This document shows, in pieces, positions 15,988-23,917 of a stretch of DNA of 64,000 bases (the stretch's first letter is position 1; every line of letters starts with the position of its first letter). The position numbers were made by a program, and so were the translations under genes. The notes beneath the pieces were generated by a model. The model had not been told where the DNA came from and did no database searches. It saw only the letters and a program-made list of their open reading frames with translations. This DNA is from Bacillota bacterium. Lineage in GTDB: Bacteria > Bacillota > Clostridia > Acetivibrionales > DSM-1351. The DNA lies in NCBI GenBank assembly GCA_023412275.1, contig JAEYNY010000099.1, positions 1-64,000 of the forward strand, written 5' to 3'.

Positions 15988-17067
15988 ATGAAAGAACTAA
16001 AAGTTAATTTAAAAGAACATTCTTATCCCATTGTTATAACAGAAGATTTTTCACTAATCTCGAAGTATGCTCAGAATAAGAATAAATGTGTAATTGTCGC
16101 AGACAAAAATGTGGAAATGCTGCACATTGCAGAGCTTAAGGAAGCTGTAAACAAACATTTTAAAGAAGTGCTTGTTTATTCTGTTGAGCCGGGTGAAAAA
16201 AGCAAATCCTTAGATATGTCACACAGACTATATAATTTTTTTATTGAACATAAAATGTGCAGACAAGATGTGGTTATGAGTTTTGGAGGCGGAGTTATTG
16301 GTGATCTTGCAGGATTTGCAGCGGCCACTTATATGAGAGGCATAGAGTTAATTCATGTTCCAACCTCTTTGCTGGCACAGGTAGACAGCAGTATCGGCGG
16401 GAAAACGGCTGTAAATCTGAACCAAACAAAAAATATAATAGGAGCATTTTATCAGCCGTCTCTTGTATATTCAAATTACAAAGTACTTAAAACGTTACCA
16501 AAAGAAGAAGTTAAGAACGCAACGGTGGAAATACTGGTTCATGCAATAATTAAGGATGTTGAGTTATTCCGCTATATGGAAGAGAATCTTGATAGGATTT
16601 TAAATCTTGAACCTGATATTATGGAAGTACTGATTGCGTGGAACTGTGATATCAAGAAAAGTGTAATTGAACGGGATGAGAAGGATTTAGGTGAACGTGC
16701 AATTTTAAATTTTGGACATACCTTTGGTCACGCTATTGAGAGTGCCATGGATTACAGATATAAACATGGTGAGTGTGTTGCTTTAGGTATTATGGGAGCA
16801 TGTTATATTTCAGAACAACTTGGTTTATGTGAAGATTCATTAACATTAAGAATAAGGAATATTCTAAATAGGATAGGTGCATTGAATAATATACAGGATT
16901 GTGATCAGGAGAGAGTGTTTCATTTCCTATTGCATGATAAGAAGGTTAACTGTGGAAATATCAATTTTGTGCTGCCAATTCAAATCGGAGAAGTTGTAAA
17001 ACATGAAATGAAAGATATTTCACTGATAACGGATGTTTTTGAAAAACTGAAAAATCAGAAATGGTAA
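15988..17067 (+). CDS. 3-Dehydroquinate-synthase-like sugar phosphate cyclase
   Basis: This 359-residue enzyme belongs to the DHQ synthase superfamily (DHQS, amino-DHQS, 2-deoxy-scyllo-inosose synthase). The NAD-binding GGGVIGDLAGF, the VDSSIGGKT loop and the zinc ligands Glu181, His244 and His260 are present, as are the Arg, Asn and His residues of LNFGHTFGH. One catalytic position is changed: the usual Glu-x-x-Lys motif reads EILV, so Val184 replaces lysine. Beside two AHBA-synthase-like genes an amino-DHQ synthase role is the simplest reading. The weak ribosome binding site suggests translation coupled to the upstream gene. Confidence 0.75.
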   Translation: MKELKVNLKEHSYPIVITEDFSLISKYAQNKNKCVIVADKNVEMLHIAELKEAVNKHFKEVLVYSVEPGEKSKSLDMSHRLYNFFIEHKMCRQDVVMSFGGGVIGDLAGFAAATYMRGIELIHVPTSLLAQVDSSIGGKTAVNLNQTKNIIGAFYQPSLVYSNYKVLKTLPKEEVKNATVEILVHAIIKDVELFRYMEENLDRILNLEPDIMEVLIAWNCDIKKSVIERDEKDLGERAILNFGHTFGHAIESAMDYRYKHGECVALGIMGACYISEQLGLCEDSLTLRIRNILNRIGALNNIQDCDQERVFHFLLHDKKVNCGNINFVLPIQIGEVVKHEMKDISLITDVFEKLKNQKW

Positions 17068-17088
17068 TTTAAATATGTAGTGATGAAA

Positions 17089-17122
17089 GAATGTGAATCT
17101 GATAGATTCACATTCTTTTTTT
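17089..17122 (+). terminator. Rho-independent terminator of the AHBA-like operon
   Basis: GAATGTGAATC and GATTCACATTC form a perfect 11-bp stem with a five-base loop, followed by seven T residues. Confidence 0.92.
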
Positions 17123-17277
17123 GCAAAAATTTTAACATTAAAGAGAATTTCAGTGTATACTAAGAAAGATTATATACTTGATATGTTTGGTAATTTGCTA
17201 AAACTGTTTTCAGTAAACAAAAACAGGGTATCCTAAGTGTGGAAAATAGTAGAATCCTATTGAAAGGTGTGAAAAGA

Positions 17278-17394
17278 ATGTCATTTAAAAATCCGGACAA
17301 GTTGAAGAAAAAGAAGAATAAAGTATGGAAAGATACTCGAGCTCCTAAGTTAGCTAAAAAAATCAAAGTAAAGAAGCCAAAGGCTAAAAAATAA
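17278..17394 (+). CDS. Very basic 38-residue peptide
   Basis: An open frame of 38 codons begins MSFKNPDKL and is close to 50% Lys or Arg, ending in PKAKK. It is preceded by GAAAGGTG at a usable distance and is followed after 27 bases by the cvfB-like gene, so the two are probably cotranscribed. It has no hydrophobic segment. A nucleic-acid-binding or ribosome-associated peptide is plausible, but I recognise no family. Confidence 0.5.
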   Translation: MSFKNPDKLKKKKNKVWKDTRAPKLAKKIKVKKPKAKK

Positions 17395-17421
17395 TAAGAC
17401 AATTATTAAGGATGGAACAAA

Positions 17422-18261
17422 ATGATTGAATTAGGGAAAAGCCAGAAACTGCAAGTAGTTAGAAACACCCGGATTGGGTTATATATGAACACCAAAACTG
17501 ATAAAAGCAAGGATGATATTTTATTACCCCAAAATCAGGTGCCGCAAGATGTTCAAGTTGGCGATGAGATAGAGGTATTTGTTTATAAGGATTCTGAAGA
17601 CAGAATGATATGTACAATAAAAAAACCAAAGATTACACTTGGTGAACTGGCTCTTTTACAAGTTGTACAAACTACGAATATAGGGGCTTTTCTGGATTGG
17701 GGATTGGAGAAAGACTTGTTTTTACCTTTCAGAGAACAGGTGGGGAATGTTGAAAAAGGTGAATCATATTTAGTTGCATTGTATATAGATAGCAGCAACA
17801 GATTGTGTGCAACTATGAATATATATAATCTGTTAATCAGCGAATCACCCTATAAGGAAAATGACAGAGTTAGTGGAACCGTCTATAGTATTAGCAAAGA
17901 GTTAGGGGCTTTTGTGGCTGTAGACAACAAGTATCAAGGATTGATTCCAAATAAGGAACTATATGGAAACTATAAAGAGGGCGATAGTGTTAATGTACGA
18001 ATTAAAAAGGTAAGGCAGGATGGAAAGTTGGAATTGAGCCTTAGAAATGAGGCCTATAACGAAATAGAGAGTGATGCTCAAAAAATTATGGACATGTTTA
18101 AAATAAGTGGTGGAACTATTGCTCTTAATGACAAAAGTTCTCCGGAAGCTATAAAAGCTGAACTGAACATAAGTAAGGCAGCTTTTAAAAGAGCTGTAGG
18201 AAGACTACTTAAAGAGGGTGCCATAAAAATAACAGATACAGGTATTCAAAGGATGTGGTGA
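17422..18261 (+). CDS. cvfB: CvfB-like S1-domain RNA-binding protein
   Basis: This 279-residue protein has three S1-like OB-fold segments. The clearest are at about residues 72-125 (IGAFLDWGLEKDLFLP) and 148-210 (LGAFVAVDNKYQGLIP). A winged-helix-like domain closes it (about 220-278). This is the layout of CvfB/YitL proteins, which bind RNA and affect virulence-gene regulation in staphylococci. In this anaerobe a general post-transcriptional role is likely. The short basic peptide lies just upstream. Confidence 0.85.
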   Translation: MIELGKSQKLQVVRNTRIGLYMNTKTDKSKDDILLPQNQVPQDVQVGDEIEVFVYKDSEDRMICTIKKPKITLGELALLQVVQTTNIGAFLDWGLEKDLFLPFREQVGNVEKGESYLVALYIDSSNRLCATMNIYNLLISESPYKENDRVSGTVYSISKELGAFVAVDNKYQGLIPNKELYGNYKEGDSVNVRIKKVRQDGKLELSLRNEAYNEIESDAQKIMDMFKISGGTIALNDKSSPEAIKAELNISKAAFKRAVGRLLKEGAIKITDTGIQRMW

Positions 18262-18488
18262 TGTTAACGAATCTATCGATAGATCCTAAGGTACAATTCA
18301 TTATCTGCCAGTTGTGGCTGAATCATATCTCTTTTGCCCAGTCAAAACTTCTCCAGTTGAACATCAGCAGGTAGCTCACTTAAAGCGCGGATAACCTATT
18401 TAATAACACTAAATGGGTGTCGTGCTTATCTGCAAGATTGTGTATATAAATAACCTTTGACTTGATCATAAAAATATTAAGGGATAAT

Positions 18489-18516
18489 TTGAAATTGAAC
18501 CCAAATATAGTATAAT
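18489..18516 (+). promoter_or_regulatory. Promoter candidate of the GH10 xylanase leader
   Basis: TTGAAA, a 16-base spacer and TATAAT lie about 525 bases before the GH10 start codon. If used, the transcript has a long leader covering the possible structured RNA downstream. No gene is visible in 18262-19041. Confidence 0.5.
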
Positions 18517-18770
18517 ATAGTTACATTTAAATGAACTATTGATAGTTGCATTTTCTAATCAATTTATTTATTCGATGCATCGGATATTTAATTCTAACTA
18601 ACAAACAAAACTCTTTTCATTGTGCCATCTTCCGTAACAGTAAAGAATATCCATGAAAGTAAAAGCCTATGTTTCAAAAATGAGAAGCAAAAGATGCGGA
18701 TACTGCCGGTTAACCGAGTCCTTTGTTAAATCTCAAATTTGAATATAAAACAAAATAATAAGAGCGGAGG

Positions 18771-19010
18771 TGATGGCTTAAGGAAAGTAGGTAGAGGATG
18801 TTGATTTAATACCGGCGCAGCATTGTTTAACACAAGGTAGCCTTGCAACCAGCGGTGGAAATATTGATCTCCGTCTTGACAGCCTGAAGCAATACAAGCT
18901 TGGGATGTAACTAAATTCGCTGCTGATATGTAATTGAGCCATAAATGGCGGTAGGACACAGAACACAGAATCGAGCAACGGTTAGCAAGGGCAGATATGG
19001 TATCTGCAAA
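18771..19010 (+). ncRNA. Candidate structured RNA in the GH10 leader
   Basis: This stretch is richer in G and C than its surroundings and shows pairing at several scales. ATGGCTTAA (18773) can pair with TTGAGCCAT (18934) over 9 bp. Local hairpins are CAAGG/CCTTG (18833-18845), GCCA/TGGC (18938-18949) and GCAGATA/TATCTGC (18991-19007). Plus-strand frames are broken by stops. It matches no riboswitch consensus that I can recognise. It could be a cis-acting leader element, an independent small RNA, or decayed coding sequence. Confidence 0.35.
18991..19007 (+). promoter_or_regulatory. 5' leader hairpin of the GH10 xylanase gene
   Basis: GCAGATATGGTATCTGC is a perfect 7-bp hairpin with a three-base loop. 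It ends 35 bases before the ATG, the same distance as the GCAGATA hairpins of both GH11 genes. Confidence 0.6.
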
Positions 19011-19041
19011 GGACTATAACAAAAAAGAGGAGAGTTGATTT

Positions 19042-20313
19042 ATGAAAAAAAACAGTTTTAAGTCTTTATCAGTGGCTCTTTCAGTCTTATTGACAACACT
19101 GATGATTGGTTCGGTGACAGTTAGTGCCGCTACCCCAACAGGTACAAGGTTAAAGGATGTTCAAAGCAGAGTTATGGTAGGAACCGAATTCTCTAGTGGT
19201 TTTTATAACAATGATTCCACATTTTTCAACACTGCCACCCCAGAATTTAATCTGGTAACTGCTGAAAATTGTATGAAATGGGATGCTTTAGAACCTTCAC
19301 AAAATAGTTTTAACTTTGGCGAAGCAGATAAACTCCTGAACTGGGCAAATACTAACAAATATAAGGTTCATGGACATACGTTTGTTTGGCACAATCAAGC
19401 TCCAAGTTGGTTACAGAATCTTAGTGCCAGCGCAATGGAGTCTGCCTTGAACAATCATATTGACAAGGTTATGGGACATTATAAAGGCCAGATTCCTATT
19501 TGGGACGTAGCTAATGAAGTTTTTGAGGACAACGGAAGCTACAGAAATTCCTTCTGGTATAGAACTATGGGTAAGAGCTTTATTGAAAAAGCATTTATCC
19601 GTGCTCGTGCTGCTGATCCTTCTGCTAAGCTAGTATACAATGATTACAATCTTGAGTATACCGGTCCTAAGTCCAACGCTGCCTATGAGATGCTCAAAGA
19701 CTTTAAGAGCCGTGGTATACCTGTAGATGGTATTGGGTTCCAGATGCACCTAGATATACAATACGCAATCGACTATGATGACTTCGCTAAGAATATGCAA
19801 CGTTTTGCAGATTTAGGCCTTGAGATATATGTAACTGAGATGGATGTACGTGTATCCAGCAATACTAATTCGACTGAACTTGAAAAACAAGCCAGCTACT
19901 ATAAGAATATCATTGAAAAATGTATGGCACAGCCTGCTGTAAAAGCTATCCAATTCTGGGGCTTCACAGATAAATATTCTTGGGTACCTGGAACATTCTC
20001 AGGCAGAGACAATGCTTTACTCTTTGATAAAAACTATAACCCAAAACCAGCTTATTATGCAGTGCAAGCAGCTCTTGCTACATCTCCTACACCTACACTA
20101 AAATATGGCGACCTTGATGGTAGCGGTAGTGTAGACGCTATAGATTATTCACTTATGAAGCAATATCTGCTGGGCTCAATAACCAAATTCCCTGCTGAAA
20201 ATGGATTGGTTGCAGCAGATGTAAATGCAAGTGGATCAATAGATGCGTTAGATTTCGCCCTTATGAAGCAATATCTGACTGGAATTATAACCAAATTCCC
20301 TGCACAAGTATAA
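19042..20313 (+). CDS. Cellulosomal GH10 endo-xylanase with type I dockerin
   Basis: This 423-residue secreted enzyme has a signal peptide (1-29) and a GH10 TIM barrel (about 35-345). The acid/base is Glu159 in WDVANEV and the nucleophile is Glu266 in EIYVTEMDVR. A short Pro-Thr linker leads to a type I dockerin (about 357-423) with two Ca-binding repeats, DLDGSGSVDAIDYSLMKQYL and DVNASGSIDALDFALMKQYL. The dockerin should dock the enzyme to a scaffoldin, unlike the two GH11 enzymes. AGAGGAGAG precedes the ATG. Confidence 0.96.
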   Translation: MKKNSFKSLSVALSVLLTTLMIGSVTVSAATPTGTRLKDVQSRVMVGTEFSSGFYNNDSTFFNTATPEFNLVTAENCMKWDALEPSQNSFNFGEADKLLNWANTNKYKVHGHTFVWHNQAPSWLQNLSASAMESALNNHIDKVMGHYKGQIPIWDVANEVFEDNGSYRNSFWYRTMGKSFIEKAFIRARAADPSAKLVYNDYNLEYTGPKSNAAYEMLKDFKSRGIPVDGIGFQMHLDIQYAIDYDDFAKNMQRFADLGLEIYVTEMDVRVSSNTNSTELEKQASYYKNIIEKCMAQPAVKAIQFWGFTDKYSWVPGTFSGRDNALLFDKNYNPKPAYYAVQAALATSPTPTLKYGDLDGSGSVDAIDYSLMKQYLLGSITKFPAENGLVAADVNASGSIDALDFALMKQYLTGIITKFPAQV

Positions 20314-20341
20314 TAAGAGTTAAAATATAAAGTAAAAGTAG

Positions 20342-20380
20342 AAATGCCAGTTTGCTTCAGCAGACTGGCATTTTTTTTGA
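20342..20380 (+). terminator. Rho-independent terminator of the GH10 gene
   Basis: AATGCCAGT-TTGC and GCAG-ACTGGCATT form a long stem with a TTCA loop and eight T residues. It also separates the convergent PadR gene. Confidence 0.9.
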
Positions 20381-20381
20381 G

Positions 20382-21293
20382 CTATTTTAATAGCCATTTT
20401 TCAGCTTCTTCTTTACTTTCATATAACCTAAAATGATTACCTTTGTTGGTTTCCAAGGCCATTTCTTTAAATCGGCCTTTTTGAATTGTCTCCTTAGGAA
20501 CAATAGCAGCAGCTTTTATACCATAGTTTACAAATTTTTGAATAATATTACCCGCTACTTTTGTTTTAAGTTTAAAGAAGTCTTCTGATAAGGTTTCATA
20601 GTGTATCATCAGTGAACTTGACTCATGTTCCCAGCATAAAGCTATCAGGTCAAGTGCATCATTATCCGTACTTAAAGGTTCGGTAGTATAAACCACTTCA
20701 ATATATTTTTTGCTTCCTATTTCTCTAATTTGGTAGTCCATTTTATCCTCCTCAACTTTATTTTGGAACAACTTCTGTCGGGTTTCATAAACCCAATTAA
20801 GTTCATTTTGATAGGTGGAAATAATATTCTCCGAAATCATTTCCCATATCAAGCTTTCTTTGGTGCTTCTGTTAGGTGAATGAAGTGAACGTCTGTACTT
20901 CTCTTTCTGCATCATTAGTTGAAGCTTGATTTCATTTTCATATTTTGAAAGTAACTCACTTAACTCCTGATTACTCAACATATCCGACCATGCGAACTGT
21001 ACCAAAAATGTCTTCTTTATTTCAGGGGCTTCTGGTGATGACAAAAGCCAATTTTTAAGTTCTTTAAGTCCTTCTTCTGTTATTGTATAAATTTTCTTTG
21101 AAGGAGAGTTATCCTGATGAATTACTTCATTAGTAACAAAACCATCGTCTTCCAGATTGGTTAGGGCTTTATAAATTTGATTATTGTTACCTGACCAATA
21201 CATGAAGGAGGAATCCTCGAAAATCTTTTTTAGTTCATAGCCTGTTGAGGGTTTCCAACTTAGTATCCCTAATATAGCTAATTGTATTGACAT
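20382..21293 (-). CDS. PadR-family regulator fused to a DUF4180 domain
   Basis: This 303-residue protein has an N-terminal PadR winged helix (about 1-85), a helical PadR C-terminal domain (about 90-180) and a DUF4180 domain (about 190-303; DLIALCWEH, then LSEDFFKLKT and IIQKFVNYGIK). The upstream in-frame ATG lies before the ribosome binding site; GAGGTG sits just ahead of the ATG chosen here. PadR proteins repress transporters or stress genes and often control themselves. DUF4180 also occurs as a stand-alone protein and may sense a ligand. A palindrome lies upstream. Confidence 0.85.
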   Translation of the reverse strand: MSIQLAILGILSWKPSTGYELKKIFEDSSFMYWSGNNNQIYKALTNLEDDGFVTNEVIHQDNSPSKKIYTITEEGLKELKNWLLSSPEAPEIKKTFLVQFAWSDMLSNQELSELLSKYENEIKLQLMMQKEKYRRSLHSPNRSTKESLIWEMISENIISTYQNELNWVYETRQKLFQNKVEEDKMDYQIREIGSKKYIEVVYTTEPLSTDNDALDLIALCWEHESSSLMIHYETLSEDFFKLKTKVAGNIIQKFVNYGIKAAAIVPKETIQKGRFKEMALETNKGNHFRLYESKEEAEKWLLK

Positions 21294-21328
21294 AATTACA
21301 CCTCTTTTATTCAGTAACATGGGTTAAT

Positions 21329-21344
21329 AGTAACATATGTTACT
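21329..21344. promoter_or_regulatory. Palindromic operator upstream of the padR-like gene
   Basis: AGTAACATATGTTACT is a perfect 16-base palindrome, 36 bases upstream of the regulator start. A half site AGTAACAT repeats at 21313-21320. This spacing suits autoregulation by the PadR-DUF4180 protein. Confidence 0.6.
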
Positions 21345-21439
21345 GTAGACGTCAACGCGTTAGTTTATCTCATTTTACATTAGTTGAAAATTGATCCATT
21401 TCATGCTATGTTTTGTATTAGATATTATGTACGACTAGA

Positions 21440-21994
21440 TTGGGGGACTACGGTGCAGAGATTCCCGGACGTGCAAGAAACTGGGCTTCTCAGATTTGGC
21501 CTATTGCACATGAAATCAAGATTGGAGACTGGATAGTTCTGCCGAGTAAAATGAAGGCATCTGTACATATCGGAGAAATAACAGGTGAATATGTATTCGA
21601 TAAAAAGCAGGAAGATCCATATTTTCATTATAGGGCTGTAAGGTGGTTTGCTACAGATATTCCAAGGGTAAATTTTGATCAGGACATTCTTTATTCTTTT
21701 GGAGTCTTTATGACTGTTTGCCGAATAAGCAGGAATGATGCTGAGAATAGAATAAGAGAAATGGGAAAAAATAAATGGATGTTGAAAGAAGGAATAGAGA
21801 TTCATCGTCTTCAGGATATTGAAGATGAGCTTAGTCAAGACGGCATTGATTTTGAACAGTATGCCATGGATCACATAGCAAAACACCTTATGAGAATAGC
21901 CAAAGATTTTTTAAAATTAATTAAAAGTGGTAATAATGATTACAATGTTAATAAGACATATATATTTTCGAAAACTTCATTAGGAGATTTTACT
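21440..21994 (+). pseudogene. Remnant of a restriction-endonuclease-like N-terminal domain
   Basis: About 150 codons (AEIPGRARNWASQIWP, then KIGDWIVLPSK and NFDQDILYSFG) resemble the inner part of the N-terminal domain found in Mrr-like restriction endonucleases. The true N-terminus is missing, as no ATG or ribosome binding site fits, and the nuclease domain is absent. The frame runs without a stop into the DUF4256 gene, giving an apparent 373-codon fusion. I read it as the scar of a deletion. Confidence 0.55.
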
Positions 21995-22561
21995 ATGACA
22001 AATGAAAAGAGAGAGTTATTACCGGAACAGTCTGAGAAGCTGCTAAAAGACTTGAAAGTTCGTTTTGAGAAAAATATGAACCGTCATATTGATATTGAAT
22101 GGGCTATGGTACAAGCAAAGTTGGAAGCTAATACTGAAAAACTGTGGTCCATTAGTGAGATGGAAAGAACTGATGGTGAACCGGACGTTGTCGGTTATGA
22201 TAAAGAGACGGATGAATATATTTTTTATGATTGTTCAGCAGAAAGTCCAAAAGGACGCAGAAGTGTTTGCTACGACCGTGAAGCATTGGAGTCAAGAAAA
22301 GAACATAAACCCCAAAATAATGCTATAGATATGGCGGCTGCAATGGGGGCTGAACTTTTAACGGAAGAACAATACCGGGAGTTGCAAAAACTTGGGAATT
22401 TTGATATGAAAACCTCAAGCTGGGTGAAAACACCTGCTTCTATTAGAAAACTAGGAGGTGCTATTTTTTGTGATCGTCGTTATGATACAGTCTTCGTGTA
22501 TCACAATGGAGCAGACTCCTACTATTCTTCAAGAGGTTTCCGCAGCTCATTGAGAGTTTAA
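21995..22561 (+). CDS. DUF4256 family protein
   Basis: This 188-residue protein matches DUF4256 over its whole length (WAMVQAKLEANTEKLWSISEME, then the GEPDVVGYD and YDCSAESPKGRRSVCYD segments). Function is unknown. The internal ATG has its own TAGGAGA ribosome binding site, and the family's usual length matches this start, so I treat it as an independent gene and not the tail of a fusion. It lies across a divergent gap from the PadR-DUF4180 regulator. Confidence 0.75.
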   Translation: MTNEKRELLPEQSEKLLKDLKVRFEKNMNRHIDIEWAMVQAKLEANTEKLWSISEMERTDGEPDVVGYDKETDEYIFYDCSAESPKGRRSVCYDREALESRKEHKPQNNAIDMAAAMGAELLTEEQYRELQKLGNFDMKTSSWVKTPASIRKLGGAIFCDRRYDTVFVYHNGADSYYSSRGFRSSLRV

Positions 22562-22682
22562 TATTTTATTTGTCCTATCAAGCTTTTACAACTGAAATTA
22601 CTTTTGTTTTATGTTTATTTCGCTATCGTTCAAGGGCTAAAATCATATAAAATTATACAAAATATGTAACAAATTATAATTA

Positions 22683-22711
22683 TTGACATACTTTCGATAT
22701 GATGATAGCAT
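22683..22711 (+). promoter_or_regulatory. Promoter of the BtrH-like gene
   Basis: TTGACA, a 17-base spacer and TAGCAT, about 65 bases before the start codon. Confidence 0.55.
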
Positions 22712-22775
22712 TAAGAAAAGATGAGAAATACCGATAAAAGATAAAACAAAAGTAATTATCAGGAGGCTGTTTGGT

Positions 22776-23852
22776 ATGAATTATCAGCTATCGGAGAATA
22801 AGCTAAAAATAAATATTCAAAAGGATTTAACTACATATTTAAACTTTTCCCTTCCCCTTTGTGCAATTCTCACTGATGACAGCCTGTATTCATGGTTTTA
22901 CCAGCATTTTGTACAGCTTTATACATTGACTGACGAAAATGGAAATCTTTGGGTAGATTACTTGGAATCTCGTAATTTTTATAAGGATGTAGCAGAAAAT
23001 AAAATTTATGAATATAAAAGCATGAGTGAAGAACCTGATATTGTTCAATTCATTATTAACAAAATAGATCAAGGATGTTATGTAATAATTTTTGTAGATG
23101 AATACTATTTGCCCCAAAAAACAAGTTACATGACAAAGCACTTTTTGCACCAAATAATGGTTTACGGGTATAATAACCAAACCGAGACTTTTATGACAGT
23201 TGCTTTTAATGAGAAAAGCGTGTTTGCAAGTAATGAATATACTTACAAAATCTTCAATCAAGCATATGAATTAGGGAAAGAAAACTATGAATCCTCACCG
23301 GTATGGGTTTTAAATGAAAATGCAGAGATTATTAAACCTAAAGAAAATGTAAAGACGTATAATTTCAAATTGGATTTATTTCTGGAGGAATTGAAGATTT
23401 ATTTGTCGGGGGATGGAAATTATTCCATGATTCGTCCAAATAATCTTGAGACAAATGGAAGGCAGGCATCTTTTAATTTTAAAGTGCATGATGAATTAAT
23501 TCTACATTTAAATAACCTAATCCAAGGAAAGAACACTATGGATTTTAGATATATGCATTTACTTTTCGAACATAAATCACTAATGCAAAAGAGGCTTGAA
23601 TATATAAATTCACATTTTAATTCCAGTGAAAAATTAGGACAGCTTATTCAGGAATATTCAGAAGTAGTAAAAAAAGCATTTTATGCAAGAAATATTTTTT
23701 TAAAGCAAACTGTTATAGCTCAAAGCAGCGATAATGAGTCTTACAAGACTGGACTATTACTTAAGATAATAGATACAATTTGTGTGGTTAAGGCTCAAGA
23801 AGAAAAGATACTAACAAATATTTATGACGAGCTGAAGAATTTAAACGTATAA
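22776..23852 (+). CDS. BtrH/C39-like domain protein
   Basis: This 358-residue cytoplasmic protein has an N-terminal half (about 20-160) with a segment, DEYYLPQKTSYMTKHFLHQI followed by VYGY, that resembles BtrH-type acyltransferase and C39-like papain-fold domains seen near peptide and aminoglycoside biosynthesis genes. The C-terminal half is helical. The gene has its own promoter and an AGGAGG site. No biosynthetic genes adjoin it, though the AHBA-like operon is 6 kb away. The family assignment is tentative. Confidence 0.5.
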   Translation: MNYQLSENKLKINIQKDLTTYLNFSLPLCAILTDDSLYSWFYQHFVQLYTLTDENGNLWVDYLESRNFYKDVAENKIYEYKSMSEEPDIVQFIINKIDQGCYVIIFVDEYYLPQKTSYMTKHFLHQIMVYGYNNQTETFMTVAFNEKSVFASNEYTYKIFNQAYELGKENYESSPVWVLNENAEIIKPKENVKTYNFKLDLFLEELKIYLSGDGNYSMIRPNNLETNGRQASFNFKVHDELILHLNNLIQGKNTMDFRYMHLLFEHKSLMQKRLEYINSHFNSSEKLGQLIQEYSEVVKKAFYARNIFLKQTVIAQSSDNESYKTGLLLKIIDTICVVKAQEEKILTNIYDELKNLNV

Positions 23853-23917
23853 TCTGCTTTATAGGTATTCTTCAGCTGTCATATTACTACATATACCTGT
23901 ATTGTCAAAAAAATATA

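Noticed and set aside
18285..18293. CCTAAGGTA, matching a conserved 23S rRNA segment
   Set aside because: Nine bases only; the flanks do not match rRNA.
18726..18978. Two overlapping minus-strand frames of 66-77 codons before the GH10 gene
   Set aside because: Neither has a ribosome binding site or recognisable domain; the stretch is better explained as a structured leader or relic.
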